DNA from: Oscillospiraceae bacterium
GTDB lineage: Bacteria > Bacillota > Clostridia > Oscillospirales > Ruminococcaceae
Length of the DNA stretch: 64,000 nucleotides
Direction of reading: 5' to 3'
Assembly (NCBI GenBank): GCA_021769725.1
Contig: JAETSI010000002.1
Location: forward strand, 1 to 64,000
The notes under the pieces were generated by a model that saw only the letters and a program-made list of their open reading frames with translations, did no database searches and was not told the origin of the DNA. Position 1 is the stretch's first letter. Each line of letters starts with the position of its first letter. Shown here in pieces: positions 53,251 through 61,897 of this stretch. The position numbers were made by a program, and so were the translations under genes.

Positions 53251-54426
53251 ATGAAAGAAGTTGTACTTGCAAAATATGGTGAAATGGCTTTGAAAGGACT
53301 TAACAAGCGGACTTTTGAAGATATGCTCACAAAGAATATCAAGCGGAGGCTAAAGCTTATCGGTAGCTTTACCTGTACCACTGCCCAGTCTACAATGTAT
53401 ATCACCCCGAACGACGAAAATGCCGATCTTTCGGATGTGATAGATCGTGTCGGCAAAATATTTGGCATTGCTACCCTCTGCCGTGCCTGCGTCTGTGAGA
53501 AGAATTTTGATGATATTGCAGAAAAAAGCGTTGAATATCTTGCTGATGTGCTGAATAATGCACATACTTTTAAGGTAAACGCCAAGAGAGCAGATAAGGC
53601 GTTCCATATGAAATCCCCCGAGATATGTATGGAACTGGGCGGAATTCTTCTTGAAAAATTCCCGCACCTTACAGTTGATGTGAAGAATCCGCAGGTGACA
53701 GTGACGGTTGAGATACGTGATACAAACGCTTACGTACACGGAGAAAATCTGAAAGGGGCAGGAGGACTCCCGGTGGGAAGCAGCGGAAAGGCAATGCTTC
53801 TTCTTTCCGGAGGCATTGACAGTCCTGTTGCCGGATGGATGATGGCAAAAAGAGGAGTTCATATTGAGGCTATTCATTATGTAAGTCCGCCTTATACATC
53901 TGACCGTGCGCAGCTCAAGGTTGAGCAGCTTTGTGATAAGCTTACAGATTACTGCGGCGGAATTGCTTTCCACTGCGTACCGTTTACAGAGATTCAGGAA
54001 GCAATCAAGGATAATTGTCCGGAAGAATTCTTTACAATTATAATGAGACGTATTATGATGGAGATTGCCCAGAGAATAGCTGCCAAGGACAATTGTCTCG
54101 CTCTTATTACCGGAGAAAGCGTCGGTCAGGTGGCAAGTCAGACCATGGCGGCTATCGCTTGTACTGATGCAGTTTGCCGGATTCCCGTTTTCCGTCCTCT
54201 TGTAGGTATGGACAAGACGGAAATAATTGAAATCGCACGTAAAATAGACACATTTGAGACATCGACGCTTCCGTACGAGGATTGCTGTACGGTGTTTACT
54301 CCTCGTCACCCCAAGGTACGTCCGCAGCTTTCGGATGTGGAAAAAGCTCAGAACAATTTTGATTTTGAACCGCTTATTCAGAAAGCTGTTGAAAATACCA
54401 AGATGAAAGCCTTTAATTTTGATTGA
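53251..54426 (+). CDS. thiI: tRNA 4-thiouridine synthase
   Basis: 391 residues. An N-terminal ferredoxin-like part ('LAKYGEMALKGLNKRTFEDML') and THUMP domain (about 60-165) bind tRNA. The PP-loop ATPase 'LLLSGGIDSPVAGWMMAKRG' is near 185, with 'LITGESVGQVASQTMAA' after it. There is no rhodanese extension, as in most Firmicutes ThiI, where the partner cysteine desulfurase supplies sulfur directly. That partner is the preceding gene. Confidence 0.97.
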   Translation: MKEVVLAKYGEMALKGLNKRTFEDMLTKNIKRRLKLIGSFTCTTAQSTMYITPNDENADLSDVIDRVGKIFGIATLCRACVCEKNFDDIAEKSVEYLADVLNNAHTFKVNAKRADKAFHMKSPEICMELGGILLEKFPHLTVDVKNPQVTVTVEIRDTNAYVHGENLKGAGGLPVGSSGKAMLLLSGGIDSPVAGWMMAKRGVHIEAIHYVSPPYTSDRAQLKVEQLCDKLTDYCGGIAFHCVPFTEIQEAIKDNCPEEFFTIIMRRIMMEIAQRIAAKDNCLALITGESVGQVASQTMAAIACTDAVCRIPVFRPLVGMDKTEIIEIARKIDTFETSTLPYEDCCTVFTPRHPKVRPQLSDVEKAQNNFDFEPLIQKAVENTKMKAFNFD

Positions 54427-54501
54427 GAAAAGAATCCATGATTGTTACAATTTAGTGAATGGCTTTTGTTACTAATGTACATTAATTGAAGAAGGGATAA
54501 A

Positions 54502-55029
54502 TTGAAAACTGTTGAACATGATGAATATGCGACCAAAAATCTTGACAAATTGGTTACAAATGTTGTACAATTATTAGTACGGAGAGGTACATCCATTTCT
54601 ACTGCGGAGAGCTGCACCGGAGGTCTTTTGTCGGAGCTGATAACGGCAGTACCGGGGGCTTCCGGAATTTTTGAACTTGGAGTATGTACTTATTCTGAAA
54701 GAATGAAAAGCAGATTTCTGGATGTTTCCCCCGAAACTATCAGAAAATATGGCGTTGTAAGCCGTGAGACAGCTCTTGAAATGGTCAGGGGACTGAAAAA
54801 GGTTTCTGGAGCTGATATATGCGTTTCCGTTACGGGAATAGCAGGTCCGGGAGGAGGAACAGAAGAAACTCCGGTAGGAACAGTATATATCGGATTTGAT
54901 ATAATGGGCAGACAGTTTGCAGAACTGCCTGAATTATGGAAATTGAACGATCTGAGCCGCAGCAGCATCCGTAAGGCGGCAGCAGTATATATATTTGAAA
55001 CAATAGAAAAAGCACTTATGGAGGCGTAA
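54502..55029 (+). CDS. CinA C-terminal domain protein (nicotinamide-nucleotide amidohydrolase)
   Basis: 175 residues starting at TTG behind AAGGGATAAA. It contains only the CinA C-terminal deamidase domain: 'LLVRRGTSISTAESCTGGLLSELITAVPGASGIFELGVCTYS', 'YGVVSRETALEMVRGL', 'ICVSVTGIAGPGGGTEETPVGTVYIG'. It converts NMN to NaMN in pyridine nucleotide salvage. The N-terminal COG1058 domain of long CinA is absent, as in PncC. It is seven bases ahead of the sortase genes. Confidence 0.92.
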   Translation: MKTVEHDEYATKNLDKLVTNVVQLLVRRGTSISTAESCTGGLLSELITAVPGASGIFELGVCTYSERMKSRFLDVSPETIRKYGVVSRETALEMVRGLKKVSGADICVSVTGIAGPGGGTEETPVGTVYIGFDIMGRQFAELPELWKLNDLSRSSIRKAAAVYIFETIEKALMEA

Positions 55030-55036
55030 AAAACGA

Positions 55037-56710
55037 ATGAATGATTTATACGGCAGTTCTGAGGATCTGAGCAGAGCCGATAAAATTAGCAGGATCAAAA
55101 AAAGTGTTCGTCCGGAAAACGATATGATGAAATCAGCTGAATCACCTGAAATTGCGGATTGGGAACAGAATATAAACAGAATCCTTGCAAAAAAAGAACG
55201 CAAGCCGGTATCGCTGGGAGCGGAAACTGCCGAGAGCATTCTTGCGGAGATATATGGGGAAGATGTTATTAAACATCAGGCTTCGTCGGTTCTTAAGCCC
55301 GAACCTGCGCATGAGCCTGTGTATGAACAAGCACATGAAACCGTTCATGAACCTGAAATTATCCATGTACCAGAAAAGATATCCGAACGTGAGCCGCATA
55401 TTATTGAATCTGTTGAATCTGCTCCTGTACCGGAAATTGAGGTGAAGAAACTGCCTCCGTTATCTCATGAAAGAGAAGAAATATATGCTGAGGATCATGG
55501 GAATACTGTTCGAGAAGAAGAAAAAAATGAAGTCGAGAAAAAAACGGCTAAGAAGATAAAAGACACTCCCTTGACTGTCTCCGACACGAAAAAGAAAAAG
55601 AAGAAGAAAAAAACGTTCAGACAGCGTTTTCTTGGTCTTTTCCCCCAGAAAGGGGACAGCGTTCTGGAGGTCATCCGCAAGATCGTCTTTATGGTTTCTA
55701 TAATCGCTATAGTTGTCTGCGGATATATGGTCGCTGATTACTACCTTGATTTGTGGAAGAGTAAAAAAGTTAACGAAGAGACAAGAAATCTTTACTGGAC
55801 ATATGAGACGACTGAGCCGTCCGGCGGCGAGAAGCATCCCGTTGTGGTAACCGATACCGACAAAGCCGAAAAACTGCCGGTTTACACACTGCTTCCAGGA
55901 GCAAAAAAACTTCTTGATGTCAATAAAGATGTTGTCGGTTATATAAAGATAGATGGAACGCCGATTGATAATGTTCTGCTCAGAGGCAGTGATAATTTTG
56001 AATATCTTGACAAGAAGATAAGCGGTGAAGAAAACCGGGCAGGAGAACTTTTCCTGGACTGGAGAAATCATTTTGATGACGTGGACGATGAGGGACATCT
56101 TAAAACCCCGAATTCCCAGAATCTGGTTGTTTACGGTCACGCCATGAAAGATGAGAGTATGTTCGGCTGTCTGATAAAATACCGGAATACTTCTGATTAT
56201 TACAGCGATCATCCGATAATCCACCTTAATTCAAATTACAGCCACTATACCTATAAAATATTTGCCATATTTATTCTTGATTCCGAAGATAAGAGTGAGA
56301 CAAAGTTTGATTGCTGGAACAAATTTAACTTTGGCAGTGAACAGGAATTCTATGACTTTGTTAATGAAGCAAAGAGAAGAACTATTCGGACGAATGATGT
56401 TGATGTAAAATACGGAGATCAGCTCCTTACTCTGTCCACCTGCGATGATTATTTGGGCGAAAGAGGCCGTCTTATTATCATGGCAAGACAGGTGAGATCC
56501 GGAGAGGATGCAAAAAAAGGTACTGAGAACAGCAAGTCAAACTCAAATATCAAGTGGCCGTCAATGTACTACAATACAAAGACAAATGAGCACTATGATC
56601 CGGATGACTTTGTCCCATATAATGCTCCGGTAAAAAAGAAAGAATCTGAAACGCCGGCAGAACCGGAAAAGGTATCGGTTTCCGCAGAAGCTTCGGGAGC
56701 AGTTGGATAA
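55037..56710 (+). CDS. Class B sortase with long charged cytoplasmic extension
   Basis: 557 residues, about twice the usual sortase length. The first ~215 residues are cytoplasmic: acidic/basic, with His-Glu-Pro repeats (HEPVYEQAHETVHEPE) near 90-115 and a poly-lysine run near 185-200. One membrane helix is at about 218-240 (FMVSIIAIVVCGYMVADYY). The sortase domain (about 285-505) has catalytic His in 'NLVVYGHAMKDESMFG', Cys in 'LLTLSTCDD' and Arg in 'GRLIIMARQV'. It should attach surface proteins to peptidoglycan or link subunits. The extension could bind nucleic acid or a cytoplasmic partner. It is followed by a second sortase. Confidence 0.9.
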   Translation: MNDLYGSSEDLSRADKISRIKKSVRPENDMMKSAESPEIADWEQNINRILAKKERKPVSLGAETAESILAEIYGEDVIKHQASSVLKPEPAHEPVYEQAHETVHEPEIIHVPEKISEREPHIIESVESAPVPEIEVKKLPPLSHEREEIYAEDHGNTVREEEKNEVEKKTAKKIKDTPLTVSDTKKKKKKKKTFRQRFLGLFPQKGDSVLEVIRKIVFMVSIIAIVVCGYMVADYYLDLWKSKKVNEETRNLYWTYETTEPSGGEKHPVVVTDTDKAEKLPVYTLLPGAKKLLDVNKDVVGYIKIDGTPIDNVLLRGSDNFEYLDKKISGEENRAGELFLDWRNHFDDVDDEGHLKTPNSQNLVVYGHAMKDESMFGCLIKYRNTSDYYSDHPIIHLNSNYSHYTYKIFAIFILDSEDKSETKFDCWNKFNFGSEQEFYDFVNEAKRRTIRTNDVDVKYGDQLLTLSTCDDYLGERGRLIIMARQVRSGEDAKKGTENSKSNSNIKWPSMYYNTKTNEHYDPDDFVPYNAPVKKKESETPAEPEKVSVSAEASGAVG

Positions 56711-56740
56711 AAGATCATGCTTTAGGAGTGTGAGAAATAA

Positions 56741-57718
56741 ATGAAAAAATCAATTAAGATCACGACGGCCTGTATTTCGCTGGCTGTTGCCGTGGGAATG
56801 GGAGCGTATGTTTTTTCCCTTAAAAAAGGAGATGAGGACGTCCCTGTCGTAAGTATCTCACAGGTAGAAACGACCGTTCCTGTTGTTGAGTTTGAAACAG
56901 AATTTGTTCTTCCTGACAATTGGTCGGATAACGTTGAATATGTCCCCTCGGATAACGGAATTACGGCAAAGGCAAAGGTTATGAACAGTATAAATCCAGA
57001 TTATATCGCATGGATGAAAATTGACGGAACACCGGTTGATTATCCTGTTTTTCTTGATCCTGGAGAGATTGCGGCAAACGATGCTTATCATGGTACGGAA
57101 AATGCCGGAGAGACTTATTACTATCTCTATCGTAATTCTGATAAAAGCTATGAATTCGCCGGATCTATCTTTATGGATTACCGGAATACGCTTAATTCAA
57201 ACGATGATGAACAGTCGGAAAATCTTGTTATTCACGGACATGATATGCTGAATGAGACTATGTTTGGGTCATTCAGGAGATACAGGAATGAGCCCGGGTT
57301 CTATGAAAAATGCTCTTTTATAGAACTGGAATCAAAGTATGATAGTCAGGACTATGTCATTTTTGCCTATCTGCCTACCAAGGGTGAATACGAAGAAAAC
57401 GGATTCAATTATTGGGATATGGAGGAACTTGATACTAAGGAACAGTTTGATGCTTATGTAAAGACCTGCAAGGACGGGGCTTTGCTTGACACCGGAATTG
57501 ACGTTCAGTACGGCGACAGACTGATAACCTTGTCTACCTGCTACAATAATCAGGCAGATATGCGCTTTATTGTTGTGGCAAGAAGTCTCCGTGAGGGAGA
57601 AAGTATAAGCGATGTTTCAAGTATCGCACACACACAGGAATGGATCAATGAACAGAAAGTCAAAGCTGAAGCAGAGGCTGCCAGCAAAGCAGCGGCTGAA
57701 AATACTTCGGCAGCTTGA
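56741..57718 (+). CDS. Class B sortase
   Basis: 325 residues. An N-terminal signal anchor (ITTACISLAVAVGMGAYVFSL) and ~60-residue stalk precede the sortase domain: 'MKIDGTPVDYPVFLD', catalytic His in 'NLVIHGHDMLNETMFG', Cys in 'LITLSTCYNN', Arg in 'MRFIVVARSL'. It is a tandem relative of the gene 30 bases upstream, but with a normal short N-terminus. Two sortases in a row with no obvious LPXTG substrate alongside suggest pilus-like assembly or distinct substrates elsewhere. Confidence 0.92.
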   Translation: MKKSIKITTACISLAVAVGMGAYVFSLKKGDEDVPVVSISQVETTVPVVEFETEFVLPDNWSDNVEYVPSDNGITAKAKVMNSINPDYIAWMKIDGTPVDYPVFLDPGEIAANDAYHGTENAGETYYYLYRNSDKSYEFAGSIFMDYRNTLNSNDDEQSENLVIHGHDMLNETMFGSFRRYRNEPGFYEKCSFIELESKYDSQDYVIFAYLPTKGEYEENGFNYWDMEELDTKEQFDAYVKTCKDGALLDTGIDVQYGDRLITLSTCYNNQADMRFIVVARSLREGESISDVSSIAHTQEWINEQKVKAEAEAASKAAAENTSAA

Positions 57719-57735
57719 TTGATATGGTGATGATT

Positions 57736-59268
57736 ATGAACAACAAATATTCATTAAAAACTGCCGCTGCCATAATGGCAGGGTTGATAGTTCTTACTGG
57801 AACGGTATCTGCAATAAGCTATGCAACCGAACCTGAGACGTCCGCTTCATCGGATATGACTGAGCCAGAGAATATTACAGAAATTCATACGGAAGACACA
57901 GAAGAATTTCCTGTTGAGGAGGCAGACTGGGCAAAGGCGGATATTTCCGAATATGACAACAGTTTGTCTTTGGTTAGCTACGAGGAGACAACTCCTGAAA
58001 TGCTCGCAACAGTTGGAGTTAAGACGTTTTCTGAGGGCACAGATGCTCTTACGGAAGAGGAATTTGCAGCTATGACTGAGAGACGCCGGAAGATAATGAA
58101 AGCATCCCCGTCTCTTACCAGAAAATCAAGAAATGCCGAGCCTACAACGGTGGAACTTTACCTTTCCGGAAAGCCGGTAGGTGATATTCCGCCCAGTCAG
58201 AGAGTAAACGCAGAGGCACAGCCAGGAGATTTCGCTTTTATTACTTATGGATGGGGCCACGGCGTGGGAATGAGTCAGAACGGCGCCAATTTCTATGCGA
58301 CATACAGCGGATGGACATATCAGGATATCCTGTTCCATTATTATCCGGGAACATTTCTCATGAATACTGGACTTACGGATTATGAAGAACTTACCGTTCG
58401 TCATCAGCCTGCCGGAGATACTCTTGATGTAGTGTCTCAGATAGTTTATAATGAGGTCGGCGGCTCTATGGCATATGAGGCGATAAAAGCGCAGGCTGTT
58501 GCTGTGTATACATATATTAAATACAATGGTGATGATTCCAGCGACCTGCGTCCAAAGGCAAATCCGCCGCAGATCGTTATTGACGCTTGTTCGGAAGTTC
58601 TCGGTGAAGCACTTTTCTATGACGGAGACTATGCCCTGACCATGTTCTACGCTTCCAGCGGCGGCTGTACGGCTAATTGCCATGAGGTGTTCTATCAGGA
58701 TATTCCATATCTGGTAAGCGTTCCAAGTGACTATGACGGCGCATATGATCCTCATTTCGGCACTGTTACTTATATAAGCGCAAAGGAACTCAAAAACAGG
58801 ATAGAATCAGCATATGGACTTACGCTTTCAGAAAATCCTTATAACTGGATTCAGCCGATTTATTCTGATGCAACAGGATATATAACCGATATTCTTATTG
58901 ACGGACAGATGTATGTAAAAGGATATGCTTTCTCACTTGCTATGGGTTTGAAATCATGCAAGTTTGATATTATGTATACACCGCCGGAAGACAGCGACTA
59001 CGCTGATGACCCGTCAGCTCCTATCGGTTCTGCTCCGATGCCTGATGTGCCTATGCCTGATGTGCCTGTATCGGATATAGTTCCGGATATACAGATACCT
59101 ACAACTCCTGAGGAGCCGGAAGTGCCTGATGTTACGGATAATACCGAGCCGCCAACACAGCCCGATGTTACTGCACAGCCACCGGAAGTTATTACGACGG
59201 ATGTGTCAGAACCTATAACAGTGTCACAGAACGATAAGAGTTCCAGAACAACTTCAGTTACAGATTGA
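57736..59268 (+). CDS. SpoIID/LytB-like secreted protein with conserved blocks in swapped order
   Basis: About 510 residues from ATG 57736; the upstream track start overlaps the sortase stop. A signal peptide is followed by a ~120-residue acidic region. At about 168-210 lies the block 'GWGHGVGMSQNGANFYATYSGWTYQDILFHYYPGT', normally the END of the SpoIID domain. The blocks that normally come first, 'VYNEVGGSMAYEAIKAQAVAVYTYI' (catalytic Glu near 240) and 'FYASSGGCTANCHEVF' (near 305), follow it. The domain thus seems circularly permuted. The C-terminus is Pro/Thr-rich with no LPXTG. It should cut peptidoglycan glycan strands at naked sugars, as SpoIID does. Confidence 0.85.
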   Translation: MNNKYSLKTAAAIMAGLIVLTGTVSAISYATEPETSASSDMTEPENITEIHTEDTEEFPVEEADWAKADISEYDNSLSLVSYEETTPEMLATVGVKTFSEGTDALTEEEFAAMTERRRKIMKASPSLTRKSRNAEPTTVELYLSGKPVGDIPPSQRVNAEAQPGDFAFITYGWGHGVGMSQNGANFYATYSGWTYQDILFHYYPGTFLMNTGLTDYEELTVRHQPAGDTLDVVSQIVYNEVGGSMAYEAIKAQAVAVYTYIKYNGDDSSDLRPKANPPQIVIDACSEVLGEALFYDGDYALTMFYASSGGCTANCHEVFYQDIPYLVSVPSDYDGAYDPHFGTVTYISAKELKNRIESAYGLTLSENPYNWIQPIYSDATGYITDILIDGQMYVKGYAFSLAMGLKSCKFDIMYTPPEDSDYADDPSAPIGSAPMPDVPMPDVPVSDIVPDIQIPTTPEEPEVPDVTDNTEPPTQPDVTAQPPEVITTDVSEPITVSQNDKSSRTTSVTD

Positions 59269-59276
59269 CATAATGA

Positions 59277-59310
59277 GCAAGCCCCTTTATCCGGGCTTGC
59301 TTTGTTGTTT
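59277..59310 (+). terminator. Terminator after the sortase/SpoIID cluster
   Basis: GCAAGCCC pairs with GGGCTTGC around CTTTATCC, followed by TTTGTTGTTTT. It separates the envelope cluster from dcw. Confidence 0.85.
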
Positions 59311-59445
59311 TATTGTTGCTATTTGAATTTTTTCTTAATTAATTGCAAACATTCGTTTTGTTATTTGTTCCCTTTTAATGTACTTTTGATAATAATAACC
59401 AATAATGCAGCAAAATACTTGTTTAGCATTGTGTAGAATTACATC

Positions 59446-59474
59446 TTGTAAAATGTGCGATAAAGTGATAAAAT
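59446..59474 (+). promoter_or_regulatory. Promoter of the dcw cluster
   Basis: TTGTAA (59446-59451), 17-base spacer, TAAAAT (59469-59474), about 90 bases before mraZ. The leader between may hold MraZ operator repeats (GGTGA-like: GGGTGAAAAAAGGTGATGAG at 59482-59501), since MraZ represses its own operon through repeated TGGGN-type boxes in other bacteria. Confidence 0.6.
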
Positions 59475-59570
59475 TATTGTAGGGTGAAAAAAGGTGATGA
59501 GTTGTGAAAATTTCCATCATTCTGGCGGAACTTTTTACTCCCGAATAAAAACGAAAGCGAGGCGAAGATC

Positions 59571-60008
59571 ATGTCGGATCCGTTGTGCGGTACTTATTAT
59601 CCAAGTATTGACCAAAAGGGACGTATGAGCTTCCCAAATAAGCTTCGTGAGATCCTTGGCCCGGAGTTCTATCTCTGTGCCGGTCATGATGATCGTTACA
59701 TCGCCGTTTACTCCCCTGAGGAATTTCAGGTGTACAGAAGCAAGCTCTATTCCGTAAAAGGAAAAGCCGGCAGTGATATCCGCCGTCTGCTTCTTTCCTG
59801 CGCCGATAAACAGGTGCCGGACAAGCAGGGCAGAATCTTTATTACCCAGACTCTCAGAGATCATGCGGAAATAGGTTCGGAGGATGAAGTTGTGGTTATC
59901 GGTTCTGAAAACAGAGCTGAAATCTGGAACAGAGCGAAGTGGGAGGAATTCAGCAGCAGCATTTCTATCGAAGATATTAATGACGTGCTGGCAGATCTCG
60001 TCCTTTGA
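59571..60008 (+). CDS. mraZ: Transcriptional regulator MraZ
   Basis: 145 residues with the paired AbrB/SpoVT-like half-domains: 'YYPSIDQKGRMSFPNKLREILGPEFYLC' and 'DKQVPDKQGRIFITQTLRDHAEIGSEDEVVVIGSENRAEIWNRAKWEEF'. It binds direct repeats in the dcw promoter and controls division and cell-wall genes. First gene of the cluster, start behind GCGAGG. Confidence 0.95.
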   Translation: MSDPLCGTYYPSIDQKGRMSFPNKLREILGPEFYLCAGHDDRYIAVYSPEEFQVYRSKLYSVKGKAGSDIRRLLLSCADKQVPDKQGRIFITQTLRDHAEIGSEDEVVVIGSENRAEIWNRAKWEEFSSSISIEDINDVLADLVL

Positions 60009-60102
60009 TAAGATTTATGTTGTCCGGTGTGCTTACAGCCAGGCCCGTGAAATATCGGTGAGCTTAGAGGTGCTGCAGGCCCGGAAAAAGGAGAAACGAA
60101 GA

Positions 60103-61044
60103 ATGGAATTTACCCATATCCCCGTGCTGGCAGAGGAATGCATGGAGGGGCTAAATATTCGTCCGGACGGAGTCTATGTAGACGGTACAGCCGGCGGCGG
60201 CGGTCACTCTTATTTGATAGCATCCCGTCTCAGCGATAAGGGCAGGCTTATTTCACTTGACCGTGACCCGGATGCCGTAGCCGCAGCCACAGAAAGACTG
60301 TCGGGATTCGGCAATGCACAGGTCATTCACAGTAATTATTCACAGCTTCGCAGGGTGTTGGATGAACTGGAGATAGACGCCGTTGATGGTATCCTTATGG
60401 ATCTGGGCGTGTCATCATATCAGCTTGACGAGGGAAGCCGAGGCTTCTCATATCACCTGGACGCTCCCCTTGATATGCGTATGAGCAAGGAGGGTATGAG
60501 CGCTGCGGATATTGTCAACACATATTCCGAACAGGAGTTGGCAAGAATCATTTTTGAATACGGTGAGGAGAAATTTTCACGGCGTATTGCAGGAAATATT
60601 GTGAAAGAACGTGCAGTCAGACCTGTTGAGACAACATCTCAGCTTGCTGATATTATCAGGAACAGCGTTCCTCAGAAAGCAAGACGTGAAAAAAACCCTT
60701 GCAAAAAGACCTTTCAGGCAATAAGAATAGCAGTGAATGGAGAACTTGAGCATTTGTCCCAGGGACTTGACGATGCGTTCGGCAGCTTGAAGGCAGGAGG
60801 CAGACTTGCAGTTATAACTTTTCATTCTCTGGAGGACAGGCTTGTCAAGCAGAGATTTGCAGGTTGGTGCAGGGGATGTATATGCCCTCCGGATTTTCCC
60901 CAGTGTGTATGCGGACGCAAGCCGCAGGGGAATCTTGTGAACAAAAAACCAATAGAAGCTAACGAAAAAGAACTTGAAAGAAACAACAGAAGCAGAAGCG
61001 CAAAACTCAGAGTGATAGAAAGGAGTGCGGAAGCAGATGGCTGA
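60103..61044 (+). CDS. rsmH: 16S rRNA (cytosine(1402)-N(4))-methyltransferase
   Basis: 313 residues from the ATG behind AAAAGGAG; the track start at 59884 lies in mraZ and is rejected. SAM-binding 'YVDGTAGGGGHSYLIASRL' and 'LISLDRDPDAVAAA', 'DGILMDLGVSSYQLDEGSRGFSY', 'PLDMRMSK', 'KTFQAIRIAVNGELEHL' and 'VITFHSLEDRLVKQ' are RsmH signatures. It methylates C1402 in the decoding centre. The stop overlaps the ftsL-like start by eight bases. Confidence 0.97.
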   Translation: MEFTHIPVLAEECMEGLNIRPDGVYVDGTAGGGGHSYLIASRLSDKGRLISLDRDPDAVAAATERLSGFGNAQVIHSNYSQLRRVLDELEIDAVDGILMDLGVSSYQLDEGSRGFSYHLDAPLDMRMSKEGMSAADIVNTYSEQELARIIFEYGEEKFSRRIAGNIVKERAVRPVETTSQLADIIRNSVPQKARREKNPCKKTFQAIRIAVNGELEHLSQGLDDAFGSLKAGGRLAVITFHSLEDRLVKQRFAGWCRGCICPPDFPQCVCGRKPQGNLVNKKPIEANEKELERNNRSRSAKLRVIERSAEADG

Positions 61045-61555
61045 TAATACCGTTTATTATTACGACGACGAGTACAGCTATGAATACTCCGACACTCAGA
61101 ATGAATACAGCGATGAGCCTGTCAATGCTCCGGAACTTGAGCCTGAAGAGGAAGAAAAACCGCAGATAAGCTACAGGCGCACCGAAGCCAGAAGGGGTTC
61201 GGTAATGAGAATCGTTATGCTGTCATTGCTTGCGGCAGCGATGCTTGGTTCGGTAATTTATTCGCTTGACAGAAGAAATACTGTGTATAATAAGGTTTCT
61301 TCTCTTAATCACGATTTGGAGCTGACTGAGGCAGAAAACACAAGGCTGCATTCTGAGCTTGAAAGCAAGATGTCTGCTAAAAACGTCGAAGAATATGCAG
61401 AAAATGTACTCGGTATGCAGAAGATAGATCCTTCGCAGATCGAATTCATTAAGATACAGACCGGTGACGTAGTTAATATTCCAAAACAGAAAAAATCATT
61501 ATTTGACAAAGTCGGTGATTTTTTTGATAGATGTGCGGAATATTTTAAAGGGTAG
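61037..61555 (+). CDS. ftsL: FtsL/DivIC-like cell division protein
   Basis: 172 residues from ATG 61037 (AAGGAG upstream, somewhat long spacing). A ~55-residue acidic cytoplasmic part (DDEYSYEYSDTQNEY) precedes one membrane helix (IVMLSLLAAAMLGSVIYSL) and a coiled coil (VYNKVSSLNHDLELTEAENTRLHSELESKMS), then 'NVEEYAENVLGMQKIDPSQIEFIKI'. That layout and its position between rsmH and the PBP gene identify FtsL. It belongs to the septal complex with DivIC/FtsB and the PBP. Sequence alone could also fit DivIC. Confidence 0.85.
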   Translation: MADNTVYYYDDEYSYEYSDTQNEYSDEPVNAPELEPEEEEKPQISYRRTEARRGSVMRIVMLSLLAAAMLGSVIYSLDRRNTVYNKVSSLNHDLELTEAENTRLHSELESKMSAKNVEEYAENVLGMQKIDPSQIEFIKIQTGDVVNIPKQKKSLFDKVGDFFDRCAEYFKG

Positions 61556-61574
61556 TACAAATATAAATATTAAA

Positions 61575-61830
61575 AAGACTGCCCATTAAATTGATAGAAT
61601 ACTATCGGCGAAACAATAAATTAAAGCCGAGGTTATATGTAGGACACGGAGATACAGCGAGTGGTCGGAATAAGGGATCACTTTCCCGGACTGCGGAATA
61701 AACAGTCCGGGAATGCGGTTCCACGCTTGAACAGCGAAAAATCCTTCGTCGTATCAAATGGAAACGGACATCATTTCTGATAAGATGTTCAAAGGCGGGG
61801 TGGATATAAAACCCTGCCTTATTCTATTTA
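61575..61830 (+). ncRNA. Candidate structured RNA or leader between ftsL and the PBP gene
   Basis: A ~340-base gap inside a normally compact cluster. It contains GATAG/CTATC and TCGGC/GCCGA stems, a perfect 11-bp hairpin TTCCCGGACTG/CAGTCCGGGAA (61683-61713), GCG(A)GTGG pairing with CCACGC around it, ACATC/GATGT, and a terminator-like AAGGCGGGGT/ACCCTGCCTT ending in TTATTCTATTT. No ORF fits. It could be a riboswitch-like leader of the PBP gene or an independent small RNA. I could not match it to a known family; a short 'GGAGATAC' segment resembles M-box RNA but the rest does not. Confidence 0.5.
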
Positions 61831-61897
61831 TAATTCATAATGCAGGAATTGACGAATTTTTCCGGATTATGTTTTATTCACCGCAAAGGAGGCTTTT

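Noticed and set aside
53350-54309. 319-residue minus-strand ORF
   Set aside because: Antisense to thiI, whose motifs are complete; shadow frame.
61690-61735. T-box-like GCGTGGAACCGC on the minus strand
   Set aside because: Resembles the T-box antiterminator sequence, but no minus-strand gene follows and no specifier region was found; probably part of the plus-strand structure.
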